A DNA stretch of 64,000 nt from Aurantiacibacter suaedae (GCF_005434915.1 NZ_SKCG01000001.1:1-64000), one strand, 5' to 3'. Positions 35,038 to 43,729 are shown, counted from the stretch's first letter. Notes: generated from the sequence alone by a model not told the origin. Numbers and translations: made by a program.

Positions 35038-36459
35038 TCAGGCCGCGTTGTCGATCCCGAGGTCGCTCAGCTTGCGGTACAGCGTCGAGCGACCGATCCC
35101 GAGGCGGCGCGCCACTTCGGTCATGCGGCCGCGATAGTGACCGATGGCGAGGCGGATGACGTCGGCCTCGATCTCCTCGAGCGGGCGCAGATTGCCGTCT
35201 TCAGTGTAGAGCATCACGCCAGCGCTATCGCGCATCGGCGAGCGCGCGACCGGCTCGATCTCGCCGACCAGTTCGCGCAGCTGCGGGAAGTCGTCCGCCG
35301 TCAGTGCGTCGCCCTCGCAGAACACGGCGGCGCGGAACAGCACGGTCTGCAACTGGCGCACGTTGCCGGGCCAGTCGTAGGCCCCGAACAGGCGCAGCGC
35401 GTCGGACGTGATGCCGAGCGGGCGCAGGCCCGGCTGCTGGCCGATTTGGTGCAGGAAATAGCGGGTCAGTGCGCCGATATCGCGGTTGCGTTCGCGCAAG
35501 GGCGGCAGGTGAATGGTGGTGCGCGAGATCAGGTCGAGAAGCTCGGCCCGGAAGTGGCCGGCATCGGTCAGGTCCTGAAGCGGAAGGTTGCTGGCTGAGA
35601 TGATCCGCACGTCGATCTTATAAGAGAAGGTAGCTCCGATCGGGCGGACCGAATTGTTGGTCATCACCTCGATCAGGCGGTCTTGCAGGTCGAGCGGAAG
35701 GCGATCCACCTCGTCGAGAACCAGCGTGCCGCCATCGCAGTTCTGCAAGGCGCCCACATGCTTCTCGAAGGCGCCGGGGAAGGCACCCTTCTCGTGGCCG
35801 AACAGAAGCGACTCGATGTTGCTGGCCGAAACGCCCGCGATGTTGATCATGCGGAAGGCCGTTTTCGCCCGCGGGCTGGCCCCGTGCATCGCGCGCACCA
35901 GCATCTCCTTGCCGGTCCCGCTTTCGCCCTCGATCAGCACCGCGCCATGGCCGCGCGCCGCCTTGGCCGCCTTGGCCAGCGCATCGCGGAAGGTGGACGC
36001 CGTGCCGACCATCGCATCGAAATCGAGGTCTGCCGGCATCTTCTCCGTAAGCGGGGTCATCTCGTCGCGCGGGGCTTCCGCGTGGGTGGCATTGCGCAAT
36101 GCCTGCATCAGCCGGTCGGGAGCGACGGGTTTCACAAGGTAGTCCGTGGCGCCGGCGCGCATGGCCTCCACCGCAAGCAGCGGCGAGGTGCTGGCGGTAA
36201 GCATCAGGATCGGCAGGGCAGGGCGGCGCTTCTTCAACTCGGCGATCAGCTCGCAGGCTTCATCGCCCGGCACCCATTGGTCGAGAATAATGGCAGAAAG
36301 CTGCATCCCTTGGCGCGTGCCGAGAGTGGCGATGGCCTTCTCGGCATCCTCCACCACCAGCGTGCGCCAGCCCTCGCGCGCGGCAAGGGCAGTGACAAGC
36401 CGGCTTTGGGCCGGTTCGTCGTCTATCAGCATCAATAGGCGCTGTTCAGGCTCGGCCAT
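35038..36459 (-). CDS. NtrC-family response regulator with altered sigma-54 contact loop
   Basis: 473 aa. Receiver domain with acidic pocket LMLIDDE, phospho-Asp in AIILDQWVPGDEA and Lys in TDYLVKPVAP; AAA+ domain with Walker A IEGESGTGKEMLVRAMHG and Walker B GGTLVLDEVDRLP; C-terminal Fis-type helix-turn-helix EVARRLGIGRSTLYRKLSDL. The GAFTGA loop that touches sigma-54 reads GAFPGA (Thr to Pro), and the usual FREDLYYRL is FRAELLDLI. By analogy with other GAFTGA-less members it may not activate sigma-54. No partner kinase gene is adjacent. Confidence 0.9.
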   Translation of the reverse strand: MAEPEQRLLMLIDDEPAQSRLVTALAAREGWRTLVVEDAEKAIATLGTRQGMQLSAIILDQWVPGDEACELIAELKKRRPALPILMLTASTSPLLAVEAMRAGATDYLVKPVAPDRLMQALRNATHAEAPRDEMTPLTEKMPADLDFDAMVGTASTFRDALAKAAKAARGHGAVLIEGESGTGKEMLVRAMHGASPRAKTAFRMINIAGVSASNIESLLFGHEKGAFPGAFEKHVGALQNCDGGTLVLDEVDRLPLDLQDRLIEVMTNNSVRPIGATFSYKIDVRIISASNLPLQDLTDAGHFRAELLDLISRTTIHLPPLRERNRDIGALTRYFLHQIGQQPGLRPLGITSDALRLFGAYDWPGNVRQLQTVLFRAAVFCEGDALTADDFPQLRELVGEIEPVARSPMRDSAGVMLYTEDGNLRPLEEIEADVIRLAIGHYRGRMTEVARRLGIGRSTLYRKLSDLGIDNAA

Positions 36460-36614
36460 GATTTCCTACTGTCCTTGCCCGGAGCGGGCCATTGCAAGAC
36501 GCGCTTTTAACCATGGGTGGTAAAAAGGCTCTTAAGCAGAGCTTGAGCGCCGCGCCGTGCGGGGATAGAGCTACCGTTGCAACACATACCACCAGGGAAG
36601 AAACGAGAGTACCC

Positions 36615-36737
36615 ATGGCTCAACAACAAGACATGAACGATGCGCGCGAAACCTATGCCGGCTTTATCGGCACGCTCAAGTGGACAGTTCCGCTGATCGC
36701 AGTGCTGGTGGCGCTGGTCGTCATCCTGATTTCCTGA
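36615..36737 (+). CDS. aa3-type cytochrome c oxidase subunit IV-like small protein
   Basis: 40 aa: a short polar start (MAQQQDMNDARETYAGFIGT) and one membrane helix (WTVPLIAVLVALVVILIS). This is the bacterial aa3 oxidase subunit IV pattern (helix after a YxGFI-like motif). In alphaproteobacteria it is often found just upstream of pntA, as here (19 bp before). Start chosen by the family motif; the upstream open frame is not family-like. Confidence 0.75.
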   Translation: MAQQQDMNDARETYAGFIGTLKWTVPLIAVLVALVVILIS

Positions 36738-36756
36738 CCCGGTCCGCGTGGAGAGG

Positions 36757-37878
36757 ATGCGGATCGCGGTACTGAAAGAGCAGGCCGCCGGAGAAACCCG
36801 AGCGGCCGCCTCGCCCGAGACGGTGAAAAAATTCATCGCACTGGGCGCAACCATGGCAGTGGAGGAGGGGGCAGGTGCTTCCGCCTCCATAACCGATTCC
36901 GCCTATCGCGAAGCGGGGGCCGAGGTGGTCCCCGCTCACCAAGCGGTGGCTGGGGCCGATATTGTCCTTGGCGTGCAGGCGCCGGATGTCGCGGAGCTTG
37001 CTGGCGCGAAGCCGGGCGCATGGGTGGCGGCGATGTTCGATCCGTTCGGTCAGCGCGAGCGGGTCGATGCCTATGCAAGGGCAGGGTTCGAGGCGCTGGC
37101 GATGGAATTCATGCCGCGCATCACCCGCGCGCAGAGCATGGACGTGCTTTCCAGCCAGTCGAACCTTGCCGGATACAAGGCCGTGCTGGCCGCGGCCGAT
37201 CAATATGGTCGCGCCTTTCCGATGATGATGACGGCGGCAGGCACGGTGAGCGCTGCCAAGTGCTTCGTTATGGGCGTGGGCGTGGCCGGGCTGCAGGCGA
37301 TTGCGACCGCGCGCAGGCTTGGCGCGCAGGTTTCCGCGACCGACGTGCGCTCTGCCACGAAGGAGCAGATTCAGTCGCTGGGTGCGAAGCCGATCTTCGT
37401 CGAAAGCGTAGCGGGGATCGAGGGCGAGGGCTCTGGTGGCTATGCCACCGAGATGAGCGAGGAATACCAGCAGGCCCAGGCCGAGCTGGTCTCCAGCCAC
37501 ATCGCCAAGCAGGACATCGTGATCACTACCGCGCTGATCCCGGGCCGGGCCGCACCGCGCCTGATTTCGGACGCGCAGATCGCGACGATGAAACCCGGCA
37601 GCGTGATCTTCGACCTTGCCGTGGCGCAGGGCGGGAACGTCGAGGGATCGGTGCCTGATCAAGTGGTGGAGAAGCACGGCGTCTTCATCATGGGCTATGC
37701 CAACACGCCCGCGCACCTCGCGGCGGATACCTCGGCGCTTTATGCGCGCAACCTGTTCAACTTCCTCAGCGCCTTCTGGGACAAGGAGGCGGGAAAACCC
37801 GTGCTCGACGAGGAGATCGGCGATGCCGTGCGGCTGACGCGCGGCGGCGAAGTGGTGAGCGAGAGGCTGAGGGGGTAA
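36757..37878 (+). CDS. pntAA: NAD(P) transhydrogenase subunit alpha 1
   Basis: 373 aa. NAD(H)-binding domain I of proton-pumping transhydrogenase: start MRIAVLKEQAAGETRAAASP, SMDVLSSQSNLAGYKAV, the nucleotide fold FVMGVGVAGLQAIATARRLG, and KPGSVIFDLAVAQGGNVEGS. As in Rhodospirillum rubrum the alpha subunit is split in two genes. GGAGAGG overlaps the start; a GTG at 36748 in frame is an alternative. First of three pnt genes, following the oxidase subunit IV-like gene. Confidence 0.95.
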   Translation: MRIAVLKEQAAGETRAAASPETVKKFIALGATMAVEEGAGASASITDSAYREAGAEVVPAHQAVAGADIVLGVQAPDVAELAGAKPGAWVAAMFDPFGQRERVDAYARAGFEALAMEFMPRITRAQSMDVLSSQSNLAGYKAVLAAADQYGRAFPMMMTAAGTVSAAKCFVMGVGVAGLQAIATARRLGAQVSATDVRSATKEQIQSLGAKPIFVESVAGIEGEGSGGYATEMSEEYQQAQAELVSSHIAKQDIVITTALIPGRAAPRLISDAQIATMKPGSVIFDLAVAQGGNVEGSVPDQVVEKHGVFIMGYANTPAHLAADTSALYARNLFNFLSAFWDKEAGKPVLDEEIGDAVRLTRGGEVVSERLRG

Positions 37879-37881
37879 GCC

Positions 37882-38166
37882 ATGGATTTTATCAGCATTC
37901 TGAGCATCTTCGTGATGGCCTGCTTCGTGGGCTATTACGTGGTGTGGTCGGTGACGCCCGCTTTGCACACGCCGCTGATGGCTGTGACCAATGCGATTTC
38001 CTCGGTGATTATCGTCGGCGCGCTGATCGCCGCGGCTGAGGCCGGGGAGGGGCTGGCCAAATGGGTCGGCCTTGGCGCGGTGGTACTGGCGAGCATCAAC
38101 ATCTTCGGCGGCTTTGCCGTGACCGAGCGGATGCTGGCGATGTACAAAAAGAAGGAGAAGAAGTGA
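37882..38166 (+). CDS. pntAB: NAD(P) transhydrogenase subunit alpha 2 (membrane)
   Basis: 94 aa with three membrane helices: MDFISILSIFVMACFVGYYV, then TPLMAVTNAISSVIIVGALI and a third ending in FGGFAVTERMLAMYKKKEKK. These are the domain II helices of the split transhydrogenase. Starts three bases after pntAA ends and overlaps pntB by one base (TGATG). Confidence 0.95.
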   Translation: MDFISILSIFVMACFVGYYVVWSVTPALHTPLMAVTNAISSVIIVGALIAAAEAGEGLAKWVGLGAVVLASINIFGGFAVTERMLAMYKKKEKK

Positions 38167-39743
38167 TGAGGTTCCACTCTCTTCTCCGTAGCCCCGGACC
38201 GCGATCCGGGGCCGGGCTTATTCGTGACCTTGCCAAGCTAGCGCGACTTCGGATCAAGTCCGGGCTGACGGTGGTGGGATTGGCGGTGCTTGCTTCGTCG
38301 CCCGCCCATGCCGCCACGGGGGAAGGGCTTGCCGTGAACCCGTGGGTCGCCCTGGCCTATCTCGTTGCCGGGGTGTTCTTCATCCTCGCACTGCGCGGGC
38401 TCTCCAGCCCCGAGACGAGCCGCAAGGGCAATCGCTACGGCATGGTCGGCATGGCGATTGCCGTCATCACCACGCTGGTGACGCACCAGATCGCCAACAT
38501 CATCGAGATCGGCGTCGCGATCCTGATTGGCGGCATGATCGGCGTGACCATCGCCCGGCGTATCGCGATGACCGCCATGCCCGAACTGGTGGCAGGCTTT
38601 CACAGCCTTGTTGGCCTTGCGGCGGTGCTGGTGGGCTGGGCCGCCTATCTCAGCCCTGCGGCTTTCGGCCTGCTCGATGCGGATGGCGGGATCAACTCGG
38701 TCAGCAAGATCGAGATGGCGCTTGGCATTGCCATCGGCGCGATCACCTTCTCGGGCTCGGTCATCGCCTTTGCCAAGCTCTCGGGCCGGATGAGGGGCGC
38801 GCCGATCCTGCTGCCCGCGCGGCATGTGATCAACTTGGGCACGCTCGCCACTATTCTGGTGCTCACAGCGCTGTTCGCCATGGCCGCTCCGGGAGCGACG
38901 ATGCCACTGATCGTCGGTTTGACGGTGCTCGCCTTTGTGATCGGCTTCCTGCTGATTATCCCCATCGGCGGGGCCGACATGCCGGTCGTGGTCTCCATGC
39001 TCAACTCGTACTCGGGGTGGGCGGCGGCAGCGATGGGCTTCACGCTCGGCAATACCGCGATGATCATCACCGGCGCGCTGGTCGGCGCTTCGGGGGCGAT
39101 CCTTTCGTACATCATGTGCCGGGCGATGAACCGCCAGTTCCTCGCCGTGATCGCGGGTGGCTTCGGCGCCGATGCAGGCGGCGCAGGCGGCGGCGAGGCG
39201 CGCGAACAGCGGCCCTACAAACAGGGCAGCGCCGACGATGCCGCCTTCATGCTCAAGCAGGCCGAGAAGGTCATCGTCATTCCCGGCTACGGTATGGCGG
39301 TGGCGCAGGCGCAGCACGCGCTGCGCGAGATGACCGACCTGCTGGAAGAACAGGGCGTCGAGGTGAAGTTTGCGATCCACCCGGTCGCAGGCCGGATGCC
39401 GGGGCATATGAACGTGCTGCTCGCCGAAGCCAGCGTCGACTACGACAAGGTGTTCGAGCTGGAGGACATCAACTCCGAGTTCGCCCAGTGCGACGTGGCC
39501 TTCATCATCGGCGCGAACGACGTGGTGAATCCGGCGGCCAAGAGCGACAAGTCGAGCCCGATCTACGGGATGCCGGTGTTCGATGTCGACAAGGCGCGGC
39601 AGGTGTTCTTCATCAAGCGCTCGATGGGCGGGGTGGGCTACGCCGGCGTCGACAACGACGTGTTCTACATGGACCAGACCATGATGCTGCTGGCCGACGC
39701 CAAGAAGATGGTCGAAGAGATCAACAAGGCGCTCGACGGCTAG
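38166..39743 (+). CDS. pntB: NAD(P) transhydrogenase subunit beta, with unusual N-terminal extension
   Basis: 525 aa. The usual PntB begins near VNPWVALAYLVAGVFFILAL (here residue 57) and continues with SSPETSRKGNRYGMVGMAIA, about nine membrane helices, then the NADP-binding domain with VIVIPGYGMAVAQAQHALRE and HPVAGRMPGHMNVLLAEA, ending YYMDQ-type (FYMDQTMMLLADAKKM). Residues 1-55 are extra: part is encoded by a palindromic repeat (38192-38273), then a signal-peptide-like LTVVGLAVLASSPAHAATGE. Internal starts such as GTG could bypass the extension. Confidence 0.93.
   Translation: MRFHSLLRSPGPRSGAGLIRDLAKLARLRIKSGLTVVGLAVLASSPAHAATGEGLAVNPWVALAYLVAGVFFILALRGLSSPETSRKGNRYGMVGMAIAVITTLVTHQIANIIEIGVAILIGGMIGVTIARRIAMTAMPELVAGFHSLVGLAAVLVGWAAYLSPAAFGLLDADGGINSVSKIEMALGIAIGAITFSGSVIAFAKLSGRMRGAPILLPARHVINLGTLATILVLTALFAMAAPGATMPLIVGLTVLAFVIGFLLIIPIGGADMPVVVSMLNSYSGWAAAAMGFTLGNTAMIITGALVGASGAILSYIMCRAMNRQFLAVIAGGFGADAGGAGGGEAREQRPYKQGSADDAAFMLKQAEKVIVIPGYGMAVAQAQHALREMTDLLEEQGVEVKFAIHPVAGRMPGHMNVLLAEASVDYDKVFELEDINSEFAQCDVAFIIGANDVVNPAAKSDKSSPIYGMPVFDVDKARQVFFIKRSMGGVGYAGVDNDVFYMDQTMMLLADAKKMVEEINKALDG
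38192..38273. repeat. REP-type palindrome pair read as pntB N-terminus
   Basis: CCCCGGA-CCGCGA-TCCGGGG (38192-38211) and CGGA-TCAAG-TCCG followed by GGCTGACGG (38250-38271). The second matches the alphaproteobacterial repeat core CCCGGATCAAGTCCGGG with TGACGG beside it; the first is like the palindrome at 3164. Both are in the reading frame of pntB. Confidence 0.65.
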
Positions 39744-39848
39744 TGCGCCGCGTGCCGGTGGATAATCGGCGCGCGCGCCGCACGGCACGGCGAGGTTCAC
39801 CAAGTGTTCCGGTTGCGGGGGCAGGGCGCTGGCCCTAGCGCAAGGGCC

Positions 39849-41009
39849 ATGCCTCTTGCCCCTTATGCCGCCGATCCTGCCGCCTCGCGCGGGCGCGAAT
39901 TCGCTCAGGAAGGAGACGGCGCGCGCGGCCCGCGCAGCGTGTTCCAGCGCGACCGTGACCGCATCATCCACTCGATTGCCTTCCGCCGCCTGGCGGGCAA
40001 GACGCAGGTGTTCGTCGCGCCCGATGGCGATCACTATCGCGTGCGCCTCACCCACAGCCTCGAAGTGGCGCAGATTGGCCGGGTGGTCGCCCGGCAGCTC
40101 GGGCTTGATGAGGATCTGACCGAGGCGCTGTGCCTCGCGCACGATCTCGGCCACCCGCCGTTCGGGCACTCGGGCGAGGAGGCGCTCGACGCGGCGCTCG
40201 AACCGCGCGGAGGGTTCGATCATAACGAACATGCGCTGCGCGTGCTGATGCGGCTCGACAGCCCCTATTACGGGATTCCCGGACTGAACCTCTCGTGGGA
40301 GCTGCTCGAAGGCATCGCCAAGCACAATGGCCCGGTGACCGCGCCGCGCTGGGCCTTGCAGGAGCTCGACGCCGCGTTCCCGCTCGATCTTGACCGGTGG
40401 CCCTCACTCGAAGCGCAGGTGTCAGCGCTGGCCGACGACATCGCCTACGACAACCACGATATCGACGACGGCTACCGCGCCGGGTTCCTGCAACTCGACG
40501 ATCTGCTGACGCTCGACTTCATCGAAGCCGAGTTCCGCGTGATAGAACGTCGCTTTCCCGATGCCGACGAGAAGCAGCTGTTGCGCGAACTGGTGCGCAG
40601 CCAAATCGGGTTGATGGTGAACGATTTGCTCGAAACCACGCGCGCCAACCTTCAAGGGATCGAAAGCGCCGACGATATCCGCGCCGCCGGGCGGCCTATC
40701 GCGGCCTTCTCGCCGGAAATGCAGGCACGCGAGCGCAGACTCAAAAAGTTCATGTACGAGCGGCTCTATTATCACGATGAGCAATTGCGCACCGCCAAGC
40801 GGGCGCGCGACGTGCTGGCTCAGCTGTATGCTGCCTACGATCAGAAGCCTGCGCTTATGCCGCCAAGCTGGAAAGACAGCCTGCCGCCGCAGGAACCGCA
40901 GCGCGCACGGCATATCGCCGATTTCCTCGCCGGTATGACCGACCGCTATGCCATCGAGCAATACCGCCGCATCTTCGGCGAAGTATCGGCGCGGCTGACC
41001 AATGTCTGA
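39849..41009 (+). CDS. dgt: Deoxyguanosinetriphosphate triphosphohydrolase-like protein
   Basis: 386 aa. HD-domain dNTPase: FQRDRDRIIHSIAFRRLAGK, TQVFVAPDGDHYRVRLTHSL, and the HD pair LCLAHDLGHPPFGHSGEEAL, later DDIAYDNHDIDDGYRAG. Cleaves dNTPs to nucleoside and triphosphate, helping set dNTP pools. Start at ATG 39849 (MPLAPYAADPAASRG). Overlaps the next gene by eight bases and begins a three-gene string (dgt, NAD(P)-binding protein, DUF938). Confidence 0.93.
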   Translation: MPLAPYAADPAASRGREFAQEGDGARGPRSVFQRDRDRIIHSIAFRRLAGKTQVFVAPDGDHYRVRLTHSLEVAQIGRVVARQLGLDEDLTEALCLAHDLGHPPFGHSGEEALDAALEPRGGFDHNEHALRVLMRLDSPYYGIPGLNLSWELLEGIAKHNGPVTAPRWALQELDAAFPLDLDRWPSLEAQVSALADDIAYDNHDIDDGYRAGFLQLDDLLTLDFIEAEFRVIERRFPDADEKQLLRELVRSQIGLMVNDLLETTRANLQGIESADDIRAAGRPIAAFSPEMQARERRLKKFMYERLYYHDEQLRTAKRARDVLAQLYAAYDQKPALMPPSWKDSLPPQEPQRARHIADFLAGMTDRYAIEQYRRIFGEVSARLTNV

Positions 41010-41691
41010 CCCTATGCGCGTCCTGCTGGTCGGCGCGACCGGGCTGGTGGGTCGCGAGGTTATCGCTCGGGGGCGCGATGTGCCGGGCCTGTCGCTGCTT
41101 GCGCTGGCGCGGCGCGAGGTGCCGCTCCCGCGTGGCGGACGGATGGAAATGATGCTCGCCCCGGTTTGTGACTGGCCGCAGGCGATTGCCACGATTGCCC
41201 CTGATACCGCGATCTGTTCGCTCGGCACGACACAGGCGAAATCGGGCCGCGAGGGACTGCGCGAAATCGACTGCACGCTGGTGTTGCGCGTGGCCGAGGC
41301 GGCAAAGCGCGCGGGGGCGCGGCAGTTCGTGCATCTGTCGTCGGTGGGGGCGGACCCCCATGCCAAGGCCCACTATCTCAGCGTAAAAGGAGAGGCGGAG
41401 CAGGGCCTGCGCAAGCTTGGCTTCGCGCGGCTCGATATTGTGCGCACCGGCCTGTTGCGTGGCCAGCGCGAAGGCGAACGGCGGGTGCTGGAGGGGATCG
41501 GGCAGGTCGCGGCGCCGGTAGCCGATCTTTTCCTCCACGGATCGAAGCGGCGCTATCGCTCGGTAAAGGCAAGTGATCTGGCGGTGGCCTTGCTGCAGGC
41601 GGTGCGCACTCCGGCGCGCGGGACGTTCGAACACGATTACGATGCAATCCAGCGCCTCGCCCGTGCATTTGCCAAGGGCCGATCGGCATGA
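41002..41691 (+). CDS. NAD(P)-binding Rossmann-fold protein (HTATIP2/atypical SDR type)
   Basis: 229 aa. N-terminal RVLLVGATGLVGREVIARG is the dinucleotide loop; ICSLGTTQAKSGREGLREID and FVHLSSVGADPHAKAHYLSV follow, as in the HTATIP2-like atypical SDRs; the last part has VKASDLAVALLQAV. Possibly a redox or complex-assembly factor; substrate unknown. Overlaps dgt by eight bases and the DUF938 gene by four. Confidence 0.87.
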   Translation: MSDPMRVLLVGATGLVGREVIARGRDVPGLSLLALARREVPLPRGGRMEMMLAPVCDWPQAIATIAPDTAICSLGTTQAKSGREGLREIDCTLVLRVAEAAKRAGARQFVHLSSVGADPHAKAHYLSVKGEAEQGLRKLGFARLDIVRTGLLRGQREGERRVLEGIGQVAAPVADLFLHGSKRRYRSVKASDLAVALLQAVRTPARGTFEHDYDAIQRLARAFAKGRSA

Positions 41692-42284
41692 AACGCCATG
41701 CTCCTGCCACAGAGCGCAATCGCGCTCCGATTGCCGAAGTTCTGGCGCGCGAATTGCCCGCCTCGGGGCTGGTGCTGGAGGTGGCCAGCGGGACGGGTGA
41801 GCATGGCGTGCACTTCGCCGGGCTCTTCGCGAACATCACTTGGCAGCCAAGCGATCCCGATCCCGAAGCGCTGGCCTCGATAGCCGCATGGGGGGAGGAT
41901 TATGCAGGTGAGAACTTGCTGCCGCCAATCCAGCTCGATGCAAGCGCCGAGGATTGGCCCGTCGCCCGTGCCGATGCCATTTACTGCTCGAACATGGCGC
42001 ATATCAGCCCGATGTCTGCCACCGAAGGGCTAGTCGTGGCGGCAGGAAAGCTGCTGTCGGAAGGTGCGCCGCTGATCCTTTATGGACCGTGGCTGGAAAA
42101 CGAGGTCGAGACCTCACCTTCCAACCTGACTTTTGGTGAAAGCCTGAAAGCGCGCAACCCGCAATGGGGGCTGCGCGAGCGCGAATGGCTAGACGATTTG
42201 TGCCGCGCGCAGGGACTGACCCTTACGGCGCGGCACAAAATGCCGGCGAACAATCTCGTGCTCGTCTATCGCCGCAAGGGGTGA
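41688..42284 (+). CDS. DUF938 family SAM-dependent methyltransferase-like protein
   Basis: 198 aa. DUF938 pattern: start MKRHAPATERNRAPIAEVLA, the SAM loop VLEVASGTGEHGVHFAGLF, WQPSDPDPEALASIAAW, YCSNMAHISPMSATEGLVVA, and PLILYGPWLENEVETSPSNL. Methyltransferase fold is clear, substrate unknown. Coupled to the previous gene by ATGA. Confidence 0.9.
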   Translation: MKRHAPATERNRAPIAEVLARELPASGLVLEVASGTGEHGVHFAGLFANITWQPSDPDPEALASIAAWGEDYAGENLLPPIQLDASAEDWPVARADAIYCSNMAHISPMSATEGLVVAAGKLLSEGAPLILYGPWLENEVETSPSNLTFGESLKARNPQWGLREREWLDDLCRAQGLTLTARHKMPANNLVLVYRRKG

Positions 42285-42317
42285 TAGCCGAGCCTGAGGC
42301 CTGCCCGCCGTAACTGA

Positions 42318-42446
42318 TCACATTTCGTCGGCAACCGTGTCCGATGCGGACTGCAGATCTTCCCCAGCACCGCTCACGGTGTTGCACGCAGTTGCGGCAA
42401 AGGCGAGGGCAGCGGTGGTCGCGGCGATGATAATCTTACGGGTCAT
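42318..42446 (-). CDS. Entericidin-type small lipoprotein
   Basis: 42 aa: a signal peptide (MTRKIIIAATTAALAFA) with lipobox AATAC, then CNTVSGAGEDLQSASDTVAD and EM. The mature part matches entericidin A/B (CNTxxGxGxDxxxxG). In E. coli entericidins form a toxin-antidote-like pair; here one copy stands alone. GGAAAGGA lies 9 bases before the ATG. Short enough to be missed by gene finders. Confidence 0.85.
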   Translation of the reverse strand: MTRKIIIAATTAALAFAATACNTVSGAGEDLQSASDTVADEM

Positions 42447-42528
42447 GGTAAGTCCTTTCCTGAAGTCCCCCTCGGATCGCTGCATCTTCTCACCGCGAGG
42501 GAGTGCAGGGAAAACCGCCGAAGGGCTG

Positions 42529-43443
42529 TCAGGTTCCGGTAGCCTGCCGCTGATCGACGAAGGCGCGGCGTGACAGCACCCGTTCGCGCCAGGTAATCAC
42601 CAGGCCGGCCGCAATCACGACAGGTGCGCCGATAAAGGTCGTGGCGGGCGGGAGGTTGGCAAACATCAGCCAGCCCAGCAGCGTCGCCCAGACGATGGCC
42701 GAATAGTCCATCACGATCACGCTGGAGACCTTGCCATAGCGCAGCGCCATGGTGATGAGGATCTGACCCCAGGTTCCGCTCAGCCCGATGGCGAGCAGCA
42801 GCAGCCAGTCTTGCCAGCCGTGCGCTTTCATCGTGAAAGGCAGCAGCGGCGCGGTCAGCACTGCGCTGGTGAGCGCAAACCAGAACACGATCACATATGG
42901 CTTCTCGGTCTTGCCGAGGTCGCGAATCTGGATCGAGATCAGCGCGATCATAAAAGCCCCGCCCAGCGCGACCAGCGCGCCATTGAGTGCAATGTTGCTA
43001 TCGCCGGGCCGCGCGATCACTAGGATGCCGACAAAACCCGCCAACACCGCCGACCAGCGCCATATCCCCACCGCCTCGCGCAGCAGCACCATGGAAAGGA
43101 TCACGGCAAAGATCGGGGCCGAAAAGTTGATGGTTTGCGCCTCCGCCAGCGGCAGCAGGATCACCGCGCCGAAATTGCACAGCATCCCCACGATGCCATA
43201 AAGGCTGCGCACCAGATGGGCCTTGGGCCGTTTGGTCGCGAGCAGTTGCAGCCCGCCGGCGTGGATCGCCCAACCGGCGATCAGAGGGACTGAGACAAGC
43301 TGGCGCCAAAACATGATCTCGGCAAGATGCAGCCCGCGTACGGAAGCGAGCTTGATCAGCGCCGCCATCACCGCAAGCCCAAGCACGCCCGCCAGCCGCA
43401 TGGCCAAAGCCAGCATTGGCCGGTCGTGATCGCTATCGCTCAT
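42529..43443 (-). CDS. DMT superfamily (EamA) transporter
   Basis: 304 aa with ten helices in two EamA repeats; start RLAGVLGLAVMAALIKLASV, conserved FWRQLVSVPLIAGWAI in the first repeat and VIVMDYSAIVWATLLGWLMF in the second. Exports or imports small metabolites; substrate unknown. A second EamA gene lies at 45488. Stands alone on the minus strand, upstream of a small rightward membrane-protein gene. Confidence 0.9.
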   Translation of the reverse strand: MSDSDHDRPMLALAMRLAGVLGLAVMAALIKLASVRGLHLAEIMFWRQLVSVPLIAGWAIHAGGLQLLATKRPKAHLVRSLYGIVGMLCNFGAVILLPLAEAQTINFSAPIFAVILSMVLLREAVGIWRWSAVLAGFVGILVIARPGDSNIALNGALVALGGAFMIALISIQIRDLGKTEKPYVIVFWFALTSAVLTAPLLPFTMKAHGWQDWLLLLAIGLSGTWGQILITMALRYGKVSSVIVMDYSAIVWATLLGWLMFANLPPATTFIGAPVVIAAGLVITWRERVLSRRAFVDQRQATGT

Positions 43444-43498
43444 AAGTCTGCCTTAGAGGCGATTGCGCGGGTGGCAAGCGATGCCCATATGCGCGCCA

Positions 43499-43729
43499 AT
43501 GAAAGAGCCCGACTTCCTGCTTTTCGCCAGTGATGCGACCTTGGTTGGGTTGGCGGGCCTGGCAATGCTGGGACTTTCGACAATCGCGTTCATGGGCGAG
43601 CGCCGCCGCCGCAACCGGCGCAATATCGATGCCGTTGGTGTGCTGCCCTGGCGTGACATTGCTGCGCTGTCCTCGCTGATCGGCTTGCTGCTGATGGCGG
43701 TCGCGATCAGTGGCTGGTTGAAAGGCTGA
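43499..43729 (+). CDS. Small membrane protein
   Basis: 76 aa, with two hydrophobic helices (ATLVGLAGLAMLGLSTIAFM and IAALSSLIGLLLMAVAISGW) joined by a basic loop GERRRRNRRN. No family recognised. The start could also be ATG 43481 (six codons earlier). Convergent with cpaF, with 2 bp between stop codons. Confidence 0.6.
   Translation: MKEPDFLLFASDATLVGLAGLAMLGLSTIAFMGERRRRNRRNIDAVGVLPWRDIAALSSLIGLLLMAVAISGWLKG

Noticed and set aside
36505..36535. A CtrA-like TTAACC...GGTAAAA arrangement upstream of the oxidase subunit IV gene.
   Set aside because: Spacing does not fit TTAA-N7-TTAA, and the palindrome is imperfect.
39760..39770. A second DnaA-like box (GGTGGATAA) between pntB and dgt.
   Set aside because: One mismatch to the consensus; such near matches are expected by chance in 64 kb and there is no replication-linked context.
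38238..40325. A 695-codon open frame antisense to pntB and dgt.
   Set aside because: Composition (His, Arg, Asp runs) is typical of a shadow frame in high-GC DNA; the sense genes have clear family motifs. The same holds for long antisense frames over pckA (8719-10200), parC (21572-23290) and rmuC (1182-2414).
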